From NCBI GenBank assembly GCA_021324755.1, contig JAJPIL010000007.1, positions 62,001 through 126,000 on the forward strand: 64,000 bases of DNA, written 5' to 3'. The translations under genes and the position numbers were made by a program. The DNA comes from Pseudomonadota bacterium. Lineage in GTDB: Bacteria; Desulfobacterota; Binatia; Binatales; Binataceae. The first letter of the stretch is position 1. Each line of letters begins with the position of its first letter. Positions 17,598 through 26,497 of this stretch are shown here, one piece after another. The notes beneath the pieces were generated by a model, which did not search any database, was not told the origin of the DNA, and was given only the letters and a program-made list of their open reading frames with translations.

Positions 17598-18683
17598 ATG
17601 CCGACGCCACAAGAGATTCTCGAGGAACTGAAAAAAGTCAAATATCCCGGCTTTTCTCGGGATATCGTCTCGTTTGGTTTGATCAGAGACATCCAGGTGG
17701 GTTATTCCGGCGTGACCGTTTATGTAAGGAACCCCTCCAGCAATGAAGAGGTTGTCGCCACTATCGCGCGCGAAATCGAGCGATCTGTCGGCGCGATGGC
17801 CGGTGTGGAGCAGGTCCGGGTAGAAATCCTTGGTCCCGATCCGAACGAGCAGGCGCGTCGAGCGATCCAGTCGCAGCGTCGAAAGCCGGAAAATGTGCGC
17901 CATGTCGTGGCAGTTGCCAGCGGCAAGGGAGGGGTGGGCAAGTCGACGGTAGCGGTGAACCTTGCGCTTGCGTTCGCGGCACTTGGATGGCGTACGGGGC
18001 TCATGGACGCCGACGTGTACGGTCCAAGCTTAGCTCTGATGGTTGGAGGCAAGCAACCTGTCACGCTCACTGCTCAAAAACGTATCGTGCCGCTGGAAAG
18101 ATACGGCATCCGCTACGTGTCGATGGCGTTGTTTATCGATGACGAGCGGCCGGTAATTTGGCGCGGCCCGATGGTGGCAAAGCTTGAAAACGAGTTTTTG
18201 TTCAACGTCGAGTGGGGCGAGTTGGATTGTCTTGTGCTCGATCTACCTCCTGGCACTGGCGACGCGCAGCTTACGATCACGCAGCGAGTCGCGCTCGACG
18301 GTGGCATAATCGTCACAACTCCCCAGGAGCTGGCGCTTCTTGACGTACGTCGCGGCGTGACAATGTTCAAGCAGGTAGGCGTTCCGGTCCTCGGCGTGGT
18401 TGAAAACATGAGTTATTATACGTGCCGCAACTGCGGAAGCCGTCATCAAATCTTTGGCCAGGGCGGCGGCGCACGGATGGCACGGGAGATGAATCTAACG
18501 CTGTTGGGCGAACTGCCGATCGTATCCGAGTTGCGCGAGGGAGCTGACCGCGCCCGTCCTTTGGTCGCTGTCAATCCGACTCACCCGGCAAGTATCGTGT
18601 TTCGCCAGATAGCGGCCAAAATAAGGGCACAGTTGGACCCGACTTTGTTCGCTCGAGTTGAGACCGGTTCGAGTGCCGACTAA
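17598..18683 (+). CDS. Mrp/ApbC-type P-loop iron-sulfur cluster carrier
   Basis: Mrp/NBP35-family ATPase thought to carry [4Fe-4S] clusters to apoproteins in the cytoplasm. Residues 1-90 form a DUF59/MIP18 domain (TPQEILEELKKVKYPGFSRDI). Next come the deviant Walker A SGKGGVGKST (108-117), the DADVYGPSLALMVG motif, DLPPGTGDAQLT, and the cluster-binding pair Cys276/Cys279 in YYTCRNCGSRHQIFG. The length of 361 residues is usual. The ATG at 17598 is the natural start. The next gene begins 27 bases after its stop, so the two are probably co-transcribed. Confidence 0.95.
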   Translation: MPTPQEILEELKKVKYPGFSRDIVSFGLIRDIQVGYSGVTVYVRNPSSNEEVVATIAREIERSVGAMAGVEQVRVEILGPDPNEQARRAIQSQRRKPENVRHVVAVASGKGGVGKSTVAVNLALAFAALGWRTGLMDADVYGPSLALMVGGKQPVTLTAQKRIVPLERYGIRYVSMALFIDDERPVIWRGPMVAKLENEFLFNVEWGELDCLVLDLPPGTGDAQLTITQRVALDGGIIVTTPQELALLDVRRGVTMFKQVGVPVLGVVENMSYYTCRNCGSRHQIFGQGGGARMAREMNLTLLGELPIVSELREGADRARPLVAVNPTHPASIVFRQIAAKIRAQLDPTLFARVETGSSAD

Positions 18684-18710
18684 GAAATTCGTCGACTCGG
18701 CGGTTGCGGG

Positions 18711-19430
18711 ATGAGGTACGCGATCTTCGACATCGAAACCCGAATCGACAAAACGCTTGTCAATGAGGTCTTCTTCCCCCAGGCAGGCCTCAGCGACGAC
18801 GAGGCTTTGGCCCGATTTCGGGACGACTTGATGCGCGAACAAGGCAACGACTTTCCGCCGCTTGCTTTCCATATTCCAATCTCTATCGCGGTGGGCGACG
18901 TCAGCGCTGACCATAAACTTTGCAGGGTCGAGAGCCTGGCGCGCGATCGTTACTCGGAGCGCGAGCTAGTGCGCGAATTCTGGGAAAGGCTTGAGCGGTT
19001 CGACGGGTGCCTGGTAAGCTTCAACGGACGGCGCTTCGACCTGCCGGTTTTAGAGTTGCAAGCTTTTCGTCACGGTATCGTTTGCCGTTCGCATTTCTCC
19101 GAGTCGGGGCGGCGACGAAGATACGACATAGCTCGCCACCTGGACCTCCATGATTTCATTACCAACTACGGAGCGTTTCGCTTAAGGGGCGGAATGCACG
19201 CCCTTTTGCGCATGATCGGTCTGCCGGGCAAGGAGTCGATGGACGGAGGCAAAGTGCAAAAGCTTTACGAACAGGGCCGACTTGAAGAGATTCATCGCTA
19301 TTGTCGCAGCGACGTCATCAAGACCTATTTTTTGTTTCTGCGAGTCCAGCTTATCCGCGGCGAGATCAACGAAGCGCAGTACAACGAAGCAAAGCAAGCG
19401 TCCGCCTCGTTTTTGGACGAACTGGTCTAG
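18711..19430 (+). CDS. Predicted 3'-5' exonuclease, PolB-type (DNA_pol_B_exo2 family)
   Basis: A 239-residue DnaQ/RNase H-fold exonuclease of the stand-alone PolB-like type. The first acidic motif is IFDIET (Asp7, Glu9). A second region is LVSFNGRRFDLPVL, matching the ExoII motif NGxxFD. A third is YCRSDVIKTYFLFLR, the ExoIII YxxxD motif. This is the normal arrangement for two-metal nuclease chemistry on DNA 3' ends, though the substrate is unknown. It sits between mrp and a glycosyltransferase gene with gaps of 27 and 29 bases. Confidence 0.85.
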   Translation: MRYAIFDIETRIDKTLVNEVFFPQAGLSDDEALARFRDDLMREQGNDFPPLAFHIPISIAVGDVSADHKLCRVESLARDRYSERELVREFWERLERFDGCLVSFNGRRFDLPVLELQAFRHGIVCRSHFSESGRRRRYDIARHLDLHDFITNYGAFRLRGGMHALLRMIGLPGKESMDGGKVQKLYEQGRLEEIHRYCRSDVIKTYFLFLRVQLIRGEINEAQYNEAKQASASFLDELV

Positions 19431-19459
19431 AGCAGGTGCTTGGAAGATTGTCGGTAGCG

Positions 19460-20218
19460 ATGACGAACCGTCCCAGCATTTCCTTGGTCGTTATTACCTA
19501 CAATGAAGAGGAGCTTATCGGTCAGTGCCTTAAGAGCGCTGATTTTTGCGACGAAAAGATTGTTGTCGATTCGTTTTCGACCGACCGCACCGTCGAGATA
19601 GCGCTTGCCTCCGGCGCCAAAGTGTTCAAGAAGAAGTTCGAGGGCTACGTCAAGCAAAAACAATTTGCTCTCGAACAGGCGAGTTGTGAATGGGTATTGA
19701 GCCTCGATGCGGACGAGCAGGTAACCTACGCGCTGAAGCGGGAAATTCTTGAGGTATTGGGACAGAACCCGCAGGTCAGTGGCTATCTGATCCGGCGGGT
19801 GCTTTATCACCTGGGCGGCTATTTTTCGCGCGGTCGTTATCCCGATTGGCACCTGAGACTGTTTCGTCGCGATAGCGCCCATATTGCCGGGTGTGAGCCG
19901 CATGCCAAAGTGATCGTTTCGGGCCCTACCGCACGGCTCAAATCGCCAATCCTGCATTTCAGCTACAAGGACATAGCCGACCACGTTGACACGATTAATC
20001 GGCTTACGTCGAGCGCCGCCGGGCAGGGCGAAGTGGATGCTTTTGAAGGCTTTCGAATGGTTCTCCATCCGGCGTGGCGCTTTTTTAACTTCTATCTTCT
20101 GCGCGGCGGTTTTCTCGACGGCTGGCGTGGCCTCTATGGCGCTATGGCTGCATCCTTTTACGTGTTCGTGAAGTACGCCAAGCGATACGAGCGTTGGCTT
20201 CGCAACCGGCGGTTGTAA
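19460..20218 (+). CDS. WaaE/KdtX-like family 2 glycosyltransferase
   Basis: A 252-residue GT2 enzyme starting MTNRPSISLVVITYNEE. The fold features are present: ITYNEEELIGQCLKS, VDSFSTDRTVEIA, and the DxD-type LSLDADEQVT. The GYLIRRVLYHLGGYFSRGRYPDWHLRLFRR segment is typical of the WaaE/KdtX group that adds glucose to lipopolysaccharide inner-core heptose. A longer frame starts at 19301 inside the exonuclease gene, but the ATG at 19460 follows that gene's stop by 29 bases and begins exactly at the GT domain. A role in LPS core synthesis is an inference from the family. Confidence 0.85.
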   Translation: MTNRPSISLVVITYNEEELIGQCLKSADFCDEKIVVDSFSTDRTVEIALASGAKVFKKKFEGYVKQKQFALEQASCEWVLSLDADEQVTYALKREILEVLGQNPQVSGYLIRRVLYHLGGYFSRGRYPDWHLRLFRRDSAHIAGCEPHAKVIVSGPTARLKSPILHFSYKDIADHVDTINRLTSSAAGQGEVDAFEGFRMVLHPAWRFFNFYLLRGGFLDGWRGLYGAMAASFYVFVKYAKRYERWLRNRRL

Positions 20219-20360
20219 TGCGCAAGCCCCGTCCGGCTCGACCAGCCAACCGTCCCAACCTGACAAAGCATTGGCAGGTTTAGATTATCAGTGTAGTTAG
20301 ATACGGTCGGTCACCTTTTTGTCGCGCAAGGAGGATGAGTTTTACTAGCGCAAGGTAATT

Positions 20361-22115
20361 ATGGCAGCGATGCTATGGCCATACATCCGCCGCCGCTGGG
20401 CCATGTATGCGTTCGGCTTTTTGTGCCTTATTGGGACGGCAAGCCTAGCGATGGCGATTCCGTTCATGGTTCGGCTGGAAATCAATTGTCTGGAGCGAGG
20501 AGAAATCAGGCTCGTACCGTACTTCACTTTACTTATTTGTGTTACTGCGGTGCTGATGGGGCTTGTCAGATGGGTGTCGCGGTTCGTGATCTTCAACTGC
20601 GGGCGCGATATCGAGTACGAGCTACGCCGCGACCTCTTTGCTCGCTTGCTCCGACTGGGACCCGATTTCTACCACGCTTATACCACAGGAGATTTGATGT
20701 CGCGCATGGTAAACGATCTGACCGCCGTGCGGCTGTTGGTCGGCTTCGGCATCCTGACAGCGGTCAATGCGCCGCTTTACTACCTTTACGCGATGGCTAT
20801 TATGCTGTCGCTCAATGCGAAACTTACGGTGCTGACCCTTTTGCCGTTCGGACTTGTGCTGCTAATTGTGCGGCGGCTTGCGCGATCGCTCATGGAGCGC
20901 ACGCTAGAAGTTCAACAGGGATTGGGGCAAATAAGCGCCAAGGTTCAGGAAACGCTCTTCGGTATCCATGTGGTGAAAGCCTACGCGCTCGAAGAGCAAC
21001 AGGCTAAGGCTTTCATAAGGCTCAACGAAATTTACAACTCCCGGGGACTTGCCTTGGCGCGCTTGCGGGCCGCGATTGCCCCGCTGATGCGGATGGCGGC
21101 GACCTTCTCGGTGGTCGTCGTCTTGACGTACGGCGGATACCTCGTGCTTTCGCGGCAAATCAGCGTCGGCGATTTAGCCGGCTTTATGGGGTATCTCACT
21201 CTGCTCGCTTCACCGACGACTAGCCTGGCATGGGTAATCTCGATTCATCAGCGAGGCCGAGCGGCGATGAGCCGGCTCATGGATATTCTGAACGCGCCAG
21301 TGGCTGCGGAGCTAGACCATGACCAAAGCGCCCTTCTCGAGGTTCAAGGCGAAATCGAATGGGACAACGTGTGGTTCAGCTACTCCAAAAGTACGATAAA
21401 CGGCCTAGATGCTCCGATTGTATGGGCATTGCGGGGCATAAGTCTTAAGGTTCCCGCCGGCTCGAAACTGGCTATCGTAGGTCGCACCGGCGCGGGCAAG
21501 ACTACGATGGTGAATCTTCTTTTGCGCCTAATTGAACCCACGCGCGGAAGGATCCTTCTGGACGGCCAAGAGTTGGGCAAGCTCCCTCTTAGGTTTGTGC
21601 GTCGCGTCATCGGTGGCGTACCGCAGACGCCGACGATTTTCTCCGATACGCTTGCGCGCAACATAGCTTTTGCTCGGCCCGAACAACCAGCGACGATCGC
21701 CGCTGCTGCGTACGACGCGGGGCTTGAGCAGGATCTCGCCGCGATGCCGCAGGGCCTGGATACGATCGTGGGCGAAAGAGGTATGAGCCTTTCGGGCGGG
21801 CAAAAGCAAAGAGTGGCGATCGCGCGCCTGCTCGCTTACGATCCGCGCGTGATCGTTCTGGACGACGCTCTCTCCAGCGTCGATACGCAGACGGAAATGT
21901 TCGTTTTACAGAAACTGGCCCGGCGCCGCGCGGGCCGCACCACGATTGTTGTCTCCCATCGTATCTCTGCGATTCGCGACGCAGACCAGATAGTCGTTTT
22001 GGAGCACGGCGCAATCGTGGAGCAAGGCACTCACGACGAGCTCATCGCACGTGAGGGAATTTACGCCGAACTTTTCCGGCGACAGATGCTCGAAGAGGAG
22101 TTGGCACAGTACTGA
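20361..22115 (+). CDS. ABC exporter half-transporter A (BmrC/YheI-like, degenerate site)
   Basis: A 584-residue fused permease-ATPase half-transporter: six membrane helices (about residues 15-300) and then the nucleotide-binding domain. Walker A is GRTGAGKTT (from about 374), the signature is LSGGQKQR, and the switch histidine is in VSHRIS. After Walker B the sequence reads VLDDALSSVD, with Asp near residue 502 where the catalytic Glu normally stands. That is the pattern of the degenerate partner in heterodimers such as BmrCD and LmrCD. It is followed 8 bases later by the partner gene. The substrate is unknown (drug or lipid). Confidence 0.92.
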   Translation: MAAMLWPYIRRRWAMYAFGFLCLIGTASLAMAIPFMVRLEINCLERGEIRLVPYFTLLICVTAVLMGLVRWVSRFVIFNCGRDIEYELRRDLFARLLRLGPDFYHAYTTGDLMSRMVNDLTAVRLLVGFGILTAVNAPLYYLYAMAIMLSLNAKLTVLTLLPFGLVLLIVRRLARSLMERTLEVQQGLGQISAKVQETLFGIHVVKAYALEEQQAKAFIRLNEIYNSRGLALARLRAAIAPLMRMAATFSVVVVLTYGGYLVLSRQISVGDLAGFMGYLTLLASPTTSLAWVISIHQRGRAAMSRLMDILNAPVAAELDHDQSALLEVQGEIEWDNVWFSYSKSTINGLDAPIVWALRGISLKVPAGSKLAIVGRTGAGKTTMVNLLLRLIEPTRGRILLDGQELGKLPLRFVRRVIGGVPQTPTIFSDTLARNIAFARPEQPATIAAAAYDAGLEQDLAAMPQGLDTIVGERGMSLSGGQKQRVAIARLLAYDPRVIVLDDALSSVDTQTEMFVLQKLARRRAGRTTIVVSHRISAIRDADQIVVLEHGAIVEQGTHDELIAREGIYAELFRRQMLEEELAQY

Positions 22116-22123
22116 CCGGGGAC

Positions 22124-23956
22124 ATGTTTGACGAGCGCGAAACCGAGTTCGACGAACCTAGGGACCTGGGACTACTCGCCTGGATATGGCGATTTTTACG
22201 ACCATATCGGGGTTATATAGCGCTCGCAATTGTGCTGATGCCGGTTTACTCCGCTTTTTCTCTAGCTCAACCGTACGTTATCAAACTGGCAATCGACCTT
22301 TTCATCACGCCAGCTTCGCGGCCACACATGCCAGGCTGGTTAAGATGGCTCTCTACTGTCTCGCCAGCGCGCGGCATCCTGCTGGCTGGAGCGGTTTATG
22401 CCCTGCTTGTGCTAGGCGAGTTTGTTTCATTCTACGGGCAGTACTTTTTGACGATGCTCGTGGCGCAGCTCGGACTTTCTGACCTTCGCGTGGCACTTTT
22501 TCGACATATCGAAAAGCTGCCGATGGCGTTTTTCGACCGAGAGCCCAGCGGGCGACTGGTGAGCCGAGTTACCACCGACATCGACGCTATTGGCGAGATG
22601 TTCAACTCTGGCGCTCTGACGATATTTAGCGACGGTTTAGTTTTGCTGAGCGTCGTAGTTTTGATGTTTCGGTTAAGCCCGGTTTTAGCTTCGGTCACGC
22701 TGTTGACTACGTTGCCTCTGCTGCTAATCGTAAAGGTTCTCCAGGTGCAAGCTAGACGCGTATACCGAGAAATTCGCCGGCGCTTGGCCGCACTTAGTGC
22801 TTACCTGTCCGAGGCAATCGAGGGAATGACTACTATCCAGCTCTTCACCCGCGAGGACCGTTCGTTGGCTGAGTTCGACGAATTCAATAGCGCCTGCCGA
22901 GATGCTTTAAGGCGAGCAAACATTTACGAAGCGGGCTTATACTCCCTGGTGGAAGCAGCAAGTTCAATTTGCGTGGGAGTGCTTCTGTGGCGCGGGGGCT
23001 ACCGCGGAGTAAGTCTCGGCACGCTGGTCGCTTTCGTCGAATATGTACAAAAATTTTTCGTGCCACTTCGGGATATGTCTACCAAGTACGCCGCGCTACA
23101 GTCGGCCTTAGCCGCTGTCGAGCGCATCGTTGAAGTGATGCTTCGCAACTCGACGGAATCGAATTATGCGCCTGCGCTGCGTCTTGGACGGCCCCCCAGC
23201 GAAATCCGTTTCGAACACGTAAGCTTTTCTTACCGACCCGGAGAAAAAGTGCTCCATGACCTGAGTTTCTGCGTCGAGCCTGGCCAAAAAGTTGCAATTG
23301 TTGGCCCCACCGGAGCGGGGAAGTCAACCATAATTAAGCTTCTCGTCCGCTTTTACGATCCACAGGAGGGTAGAATCCTGCTCGATGGCGTCGACTTACG
23401 TAAGCTCGACCTTTCCTACCTTCGGCGCGTGGTGGGAATCGTTCAGCAAGAGGTCTTCATTTTCTCCGGCACAATTGCCGACAACGTTCGTATGGGGCGC
23501 GATGATATCAGCGAAGCGCAAGTGATCGCTGCCCTCAAGCGAGCCCAGGCGTACGATTTTGTTGCTCGTCTGCCGCTCGGGCTCAATCAACCCATCGGAG
23601 AAAAAGGGTTGGAACTTTCAAGCGGGCAACGCCAGCTTTTGGCGTTTGCGCGAGCGCTAGCGTTCGACCCGCCCATTTTAGTCATGGATGAGGCCACTTC
23701 CAGCGTGGACCCCGAAACTGAGCGCTGGATTCAATGCGGGCTGGAAGAGTTGCTTCAAGGCAGGACGGCGCTGATTATCGCCCATCGGCTTTCGACCATT
23801 CAGAAGGCTGACCAGATACTGGTGATAAGCCACGGAACGCTACGTGAAAAAGGGACTCACCAGGAACTGATAGCGAAACGTGGATTATATTGGCGTCTGT
23901 TCGAGCTTCAGTACGGATCGGTTGAAAAGTTTGATTCCACTGTTTCCGCGATGTAA
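22124..23956 (+). CDS. ABC exporter half-transporter B (BmrD/YheH-like, catalytic)
   Basis: A 610-residue half-transporter with an N-terminal six-helix domain and a C-terminal ATPase. Walker A is GPTGAGKST (about 393-401). The signature is LSSGQRQ, differing from the usual LSGGQ. Walker B is followed by a normal catalytic glutamate in VMDEATSSVD (Glu523), and the switch histidine is in IAHRLS. The pair therefore has one competent and one impaired ATP site, supporting a heterodimer with the upstream gene. The peptidase gene frame follows immediately. Confidence 0.92.
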   Translation: MFDERETEFDEPRDLGLLAWIWRFLRPYRGYIALAIVLMPVYSAFSLAQPYVIKLAIDLFITPASRPHMPGWLRWLSTVSPARGILLAGAVYALLVLGEFVSFYGQYFLTMLVAQLGLSDLRVALFRHIEKLPMAFFDREPSGRLVSRVTTDIDAIGEMFNSGALTIFSDGLVLLSVVVLMFRLSPVLASVTLLTTLPLLLIVKVLQVQARRVYREIRRRLAALSAYLSEAIEGMTTIQLFTREDRSLAEFDEFNSACRDALRRANIYEAGLYSLVEAASSICVGVLLWRGGYRGVSLGTLVAFVEYVQKFFVPLRDMSTKYAALQSALAAVERIVEVMLRNSTESNYAPALRLGRPPSEIRFEHVSFSYRPGEKVLHDLSFCVEPGQKVAIVGPTGAGKSTIIKLLVRFYDPQEGRILLDGVDLRKLDLSYLRRVVGIVQQEVFIFSGTIADNVRMGRDDISEAQVIAALKRAQAYDFVARLPLGLNQPIGEKGLELSSGQRQLLAFARALAFDPPILVMDEATSSVDPETERWIQCGLEELLQGRTALIIAHRLSTIQKADQILVISHGTLREKGTHQELIAKRGLYWRLFELQYGSVEKFDSTVSAM

Positions 23957-24011
23957 AGAGCCGAGCGGTTCAACGCGCTTCGAGCTACGGATCCGGAGCA
24001 TAAAAACGCTC

Positions 24012-25094
24012 GTGAGCGCCCCGCTTCGCACGACTCTTGCCCTTGTGGTGGCGGTAAGCCTGGCGGGATGCAATCTCGGTTACTACGTTCGTGGTGCCTA
24101 CGAGGGCGCGCGCTTACTGTGGAACCGACAACCTATTGCCCGCGTTTTGGAGCGCAAGGACTTAAGCTCGGACCTCCGTTCCAAACTGGAGCTGGTGCTT
24201 GCGGTGCGCAATTTTGCTAGCTCGAAGCTCGCACTCAAGGTTGACGGTGCGTACGAAACATTGACCCAAGTCGACCAAAGCGCTGTGAGCTGGGTCGTTA
24301 GCGCTGCGCCAGTGGATTCGCTGACTCCTTATACGTGGTGGTTTCCAATCGTCGGCGCGGTACCCTACAAGGGCTATTTCTCAAAGGCAGAGGCGCAACG
24401 TGAAGCACAGTGCCTACAGAAACGAGGCTTCGATACCTATGTCCGGCCCGTGGTAGCGTTTTCGACGCTGGGTTTTTTTGGCGACCCAGTGCTCTCGAAC
24501 ATGCTTTCGTTGCCTAAGGTGGTGCTGGCGGGTGTGATTATTCACGAACTGTTTCATCGGACCTACTTCATGCCCTCCAACGTCACCTTTGACGAGTCGG
24601 CGGCCAACTATGTAGGTCTGAGCGGCGCGGTCGCCTTTTTCGCTGCTACCCAAGGGATTCAAGCGTCGTCGACGAAGCAGGCCCAGGAAGTTCTCACAAG
24701 CAATCTTAAGTTCGCGAGCTTTTTGCACGACGAAGTGGCTTCGCTTGAAAAGCTTTACCTAAGTGGTCTCTCGCGAGAGGAAATTATCAACCGTCGGCAA
24801 AAGCTTTTTGCCAAGATCCAGGCTGATTATGCGCGCTTGGCGCCCTCGTTGTCGGGCTTGGAGCGGTTTGATTTGGACAAGCAGCCGCTGAATAACGCAG
24901 TCATAGTAAGCCTGATGGTTTATTTCCGCGATCTGGACCAATTCGCTCGGCTGCAAGAGCTTTACCACAACGACTTGAGAGCCACGATTCGGGCAATAAT
25001 CGACTTGGCAAAGCGTCACCCAGAAGATCCTTTTTTTGCCATCTGGCAAGTTGCTGAACAGGTCGCGCCGCTTCCGACCTACTATCAGCACTAG
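24012..25094 (+). CDS. COG4324-type putative aminopeptidase, lipoprotein
   Basis: Predicted zinc metallopeptidase of the COG4324 family. From the GTG at 24012 it begins with a short signal and lipobox (LALVVAVSLAGC, Cys20), so the mature protein should be a lipid-anchored periplasmic/outer-membrane protein of about 340 residues. The zinc motif is HELFH (178-182), with a downstream glutamate region TFDESAANYVG. The longer open frame from 23880 would overlap the ABC gene and bury the signal peptide, so the later start is preferred, although no strong ribosome site is visible. Its place behind the exporter pair suggests an envelope function. The peptide substrate is unknown. Confidence 0.75.
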   Translation: MSAPLRTTLALVVAVSLAGCNLGYYVRGAYEGARLLWNRQPIARVLERKDLSSDLRSKLELVLAVRNFASSKLALKVDGAYETLTQVDQSAVSWVVSAAPVDSLTPYTWWFPIVGAVPYKGYFSKAEAQREAQCLQKRGFDTYVRPVVAFSTLGFFGDPVLSNMLSLPKVVLAGVIIHELFHRTYFMPSNVTFDESAANYVGLSGAVAFFAATQGIQASSTKQAQEVLTSNLKFASFLHDEVASLEKLYLSGLSREEIINRRQKLFAKIQADYARLAPSLSGLERFDLDKQPLNNAVIVSLMVYFRDLDQFARLQELYHNDLRATIRAIIDLAKRHPEDPFFAIWQVAEQVAPLPTYYQH

Positions 25095-25310
25095 CCATAA
25101 CGGCAAGCGGGACGAGGCACACGGCTTAAGGCAAATGCAGCCTAGAAACTTCTAACACCACAGTCCCGCTTTACAAAGCGTCCCTGTCTACGGAGCTCGC
25201 AAAAAGCAGGGACCGCAGACAAAGTTCCGCAGAAACAACGTCTGGTCCGCGGTAAAATGGGGATTAGCTCGATGAGCCTGCACAATCCCTAGCCGCGGAC
25301 GTCGAACCCT

Positions 25311-25796
25311 ATGGACGTTGAGCCAAAATTTGCCGCCGACCGGATGCTGGGTCGACTGGCTCGGTGGCTTCGCTTGCTAGGCGTCGACGTGATCTGGCAT
25401 CCAAACCTTCACGGGCACGAACTGCTGCGCCTGGCCCGCAAGGAAGGAAGGATCATGTTGACGCGGGATCGAAGGCTTAAAACCGCTCCGGACGTGCTTT
25501 TTATCCAAAGTCAATCGTTTCGGGACCAGTTACGCGAAACTTTCAGTGCGTATCCGTTCAAGTTGCCCGCTGAGCCGCTTAGTCGATGCTCGCGATGTAA
25601 CCAGGTTCTGGAAGAGGCCGATAAGGAAACTGTGGGTCGCTTGGTGCCAGCTTTTGTTTACGCTAGCCAGGAGCGCTTTGCTGTATGCCCGAATTGCGGT
25701 CGCATTTATTGGAACGGCACGCACGCAAAGCGAATTTTAGGCGAATTGGCAACCTTTTTATGCGGCTCAAAGGAAGCTCAGGACTTGGAAAAATAA
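25311..25796 (+). CDS. Mut7-C RNase-domain protein with zinc ribbon
   Basis: A 161-residue protein of the Mut7-C family. The N-terminal half is PIN-like: KFAADRMLGRLARWLRLLG (conserved Asp10) and IMLTRDRRL. The C-terminal half is a zinc ribbon with CxxC pairs at Cys93/Cys96 (SRCSRCNQVL) and Cys126/Cys129 (AVCPNCGRIYW). The family is predicted to act on RNA, but its biological role is not known. It stands alone, 216 bases after the peptidase gene. The ATG at 25311 gives the standard length. Confidence 0.88.
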   Translation: MDVEPKFAADRMLGRLARWLRLLGVDVIWHPNLHGHELLRLARKEGRIMLTRDRRLKTAPDVLFIQSQSFRDQLRETFSAYPFKLPAEPLSRCSRCNQVLEEADKETVGRLVPAFVYASQERFAVCPNCGRIYWNGTHAKRILGELATFLCGSKEAQDLEK

Positions 25797-25906
25797 GCCT
25801 TCGTGGTTAAACAGGCTAACTAGAAGGAAACTTCGGTGCCATTGGCTTTGGAATCGCTCGTCTACCGAATCCAAGTAACCAAGTAGTTACATCTCTGAGT
25901 TGTCCT

Positions 25907-26395
25907 ATGGGAAACTCGTTCGACAAGCATCAACAAGCGATGGCTCTGGTCAACGGGGGGCTTATTGCGCAAGAGGAAGGTGAGCTCGACAAAGCGCTAG
26001 AGCTCTATCGCCAATCGCTAGAGGTTTATCCGACGCCCGAAGGACACACTTACCTTGGCTGGGCGCTCAGTTATCAAGGGAATTTCGACGAGGCTATAGC
26101 GCATTGTCGAGAAGCGCTAGAGCTCGACCCGGAATTCGGTAACCCCTACAACGATATCGGTGTTTATCTTATGCAGCAAAAGCAATTTGACGCTGCAATT
26201 CCGTGGTTCGAGCTCGCAAAGAGGGCGCGTCGCTACGAACCTCGTCATTACCCATACATCAATTTAGGGCATATCTACGCCGCTCGAGGTGAGCTCAAGA
26301 GGGCGTTGGAGGAGTTCAAAGCAGCTCTCGAAATCGTACCGGATGACGAAAGGCTAAAAGCCATTGTGGCCGCGCTTGAAACTAAGTTAAACTAG
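25907..26395 (+). CDS. Tetratricopeptide (TPR) repeat protein
   Basis: A 162-residue soluble protein built of about four TPR units. Examples are GLIAQEEGELDKALELYRQ, YLGWALSYQGNFDEAIAHC, YNDIGVYLMQQKQFDAAI and YINLGHIYAARGELKRALEE, each with the W/Y-G-A-P pattern spaced 34 residues. It should act as a protein-protein adaptor; the partner is not evident. There is no signal peptide. It is followed by an intrinsic terminator, so it is probably transcribed separately from leuS. Confidence 0.85.
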   Translation: MGNSFDKHQQAMALVNGGLIAQEEGELDKALELYRQSLEVYPTPEGHTYLGWALSYQGNFDEAIAHCREALELDPEFGNPYNDIGVYLMQQKQFDAAIPWFELAKRARRYEPRHYPYINLGHIYAARGELKRALEEFKAALEIVPDDERLKAIVAALETKLN

Positions 26396-26439
26396 TTAGG
26401 CGGTTCGGCGGCCAAAGCGCAGACGCAGTTAGGAATTTT

Positions 26440-26487
26440 AATCCGCGTCCATCGCGTCGCAGACGGCGCGTCGACGCGGATTTTTTT
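26440..26487 (+). terminator. Intrinsic terminator (or leuS attenuator) before leuS
   Basis: AATCCGCGTC (26440-26449) pairs perfectly with GACGCGGATT (26473-26482), a 10-bp stem around a GC-rich 23-base loop, followed by a run of seven T (26481-26487). It lies 44 bases after the TPR gene stop. It also ends only 10 bases before the leuS ATG, so leuS must either start from a promoter inside it or be read through it. Confidence 0.75.
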
Positions 26488-26497
26488 GCGAAGCGGT

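Noticed and set aside
19427-20266. 279-codon minus-strand frame opposite the glycosyltransferase
   Set aside because: The plus-strand product has clear GT2 motifs; the antisense has none.
25105-25171. Inverted repeat AAGCGGGAC / GTCCCGCTT after the peptidase gene
   Set aside because: A 49-base loop and no T-run make a terminator unlikely; no RNA family recognised.
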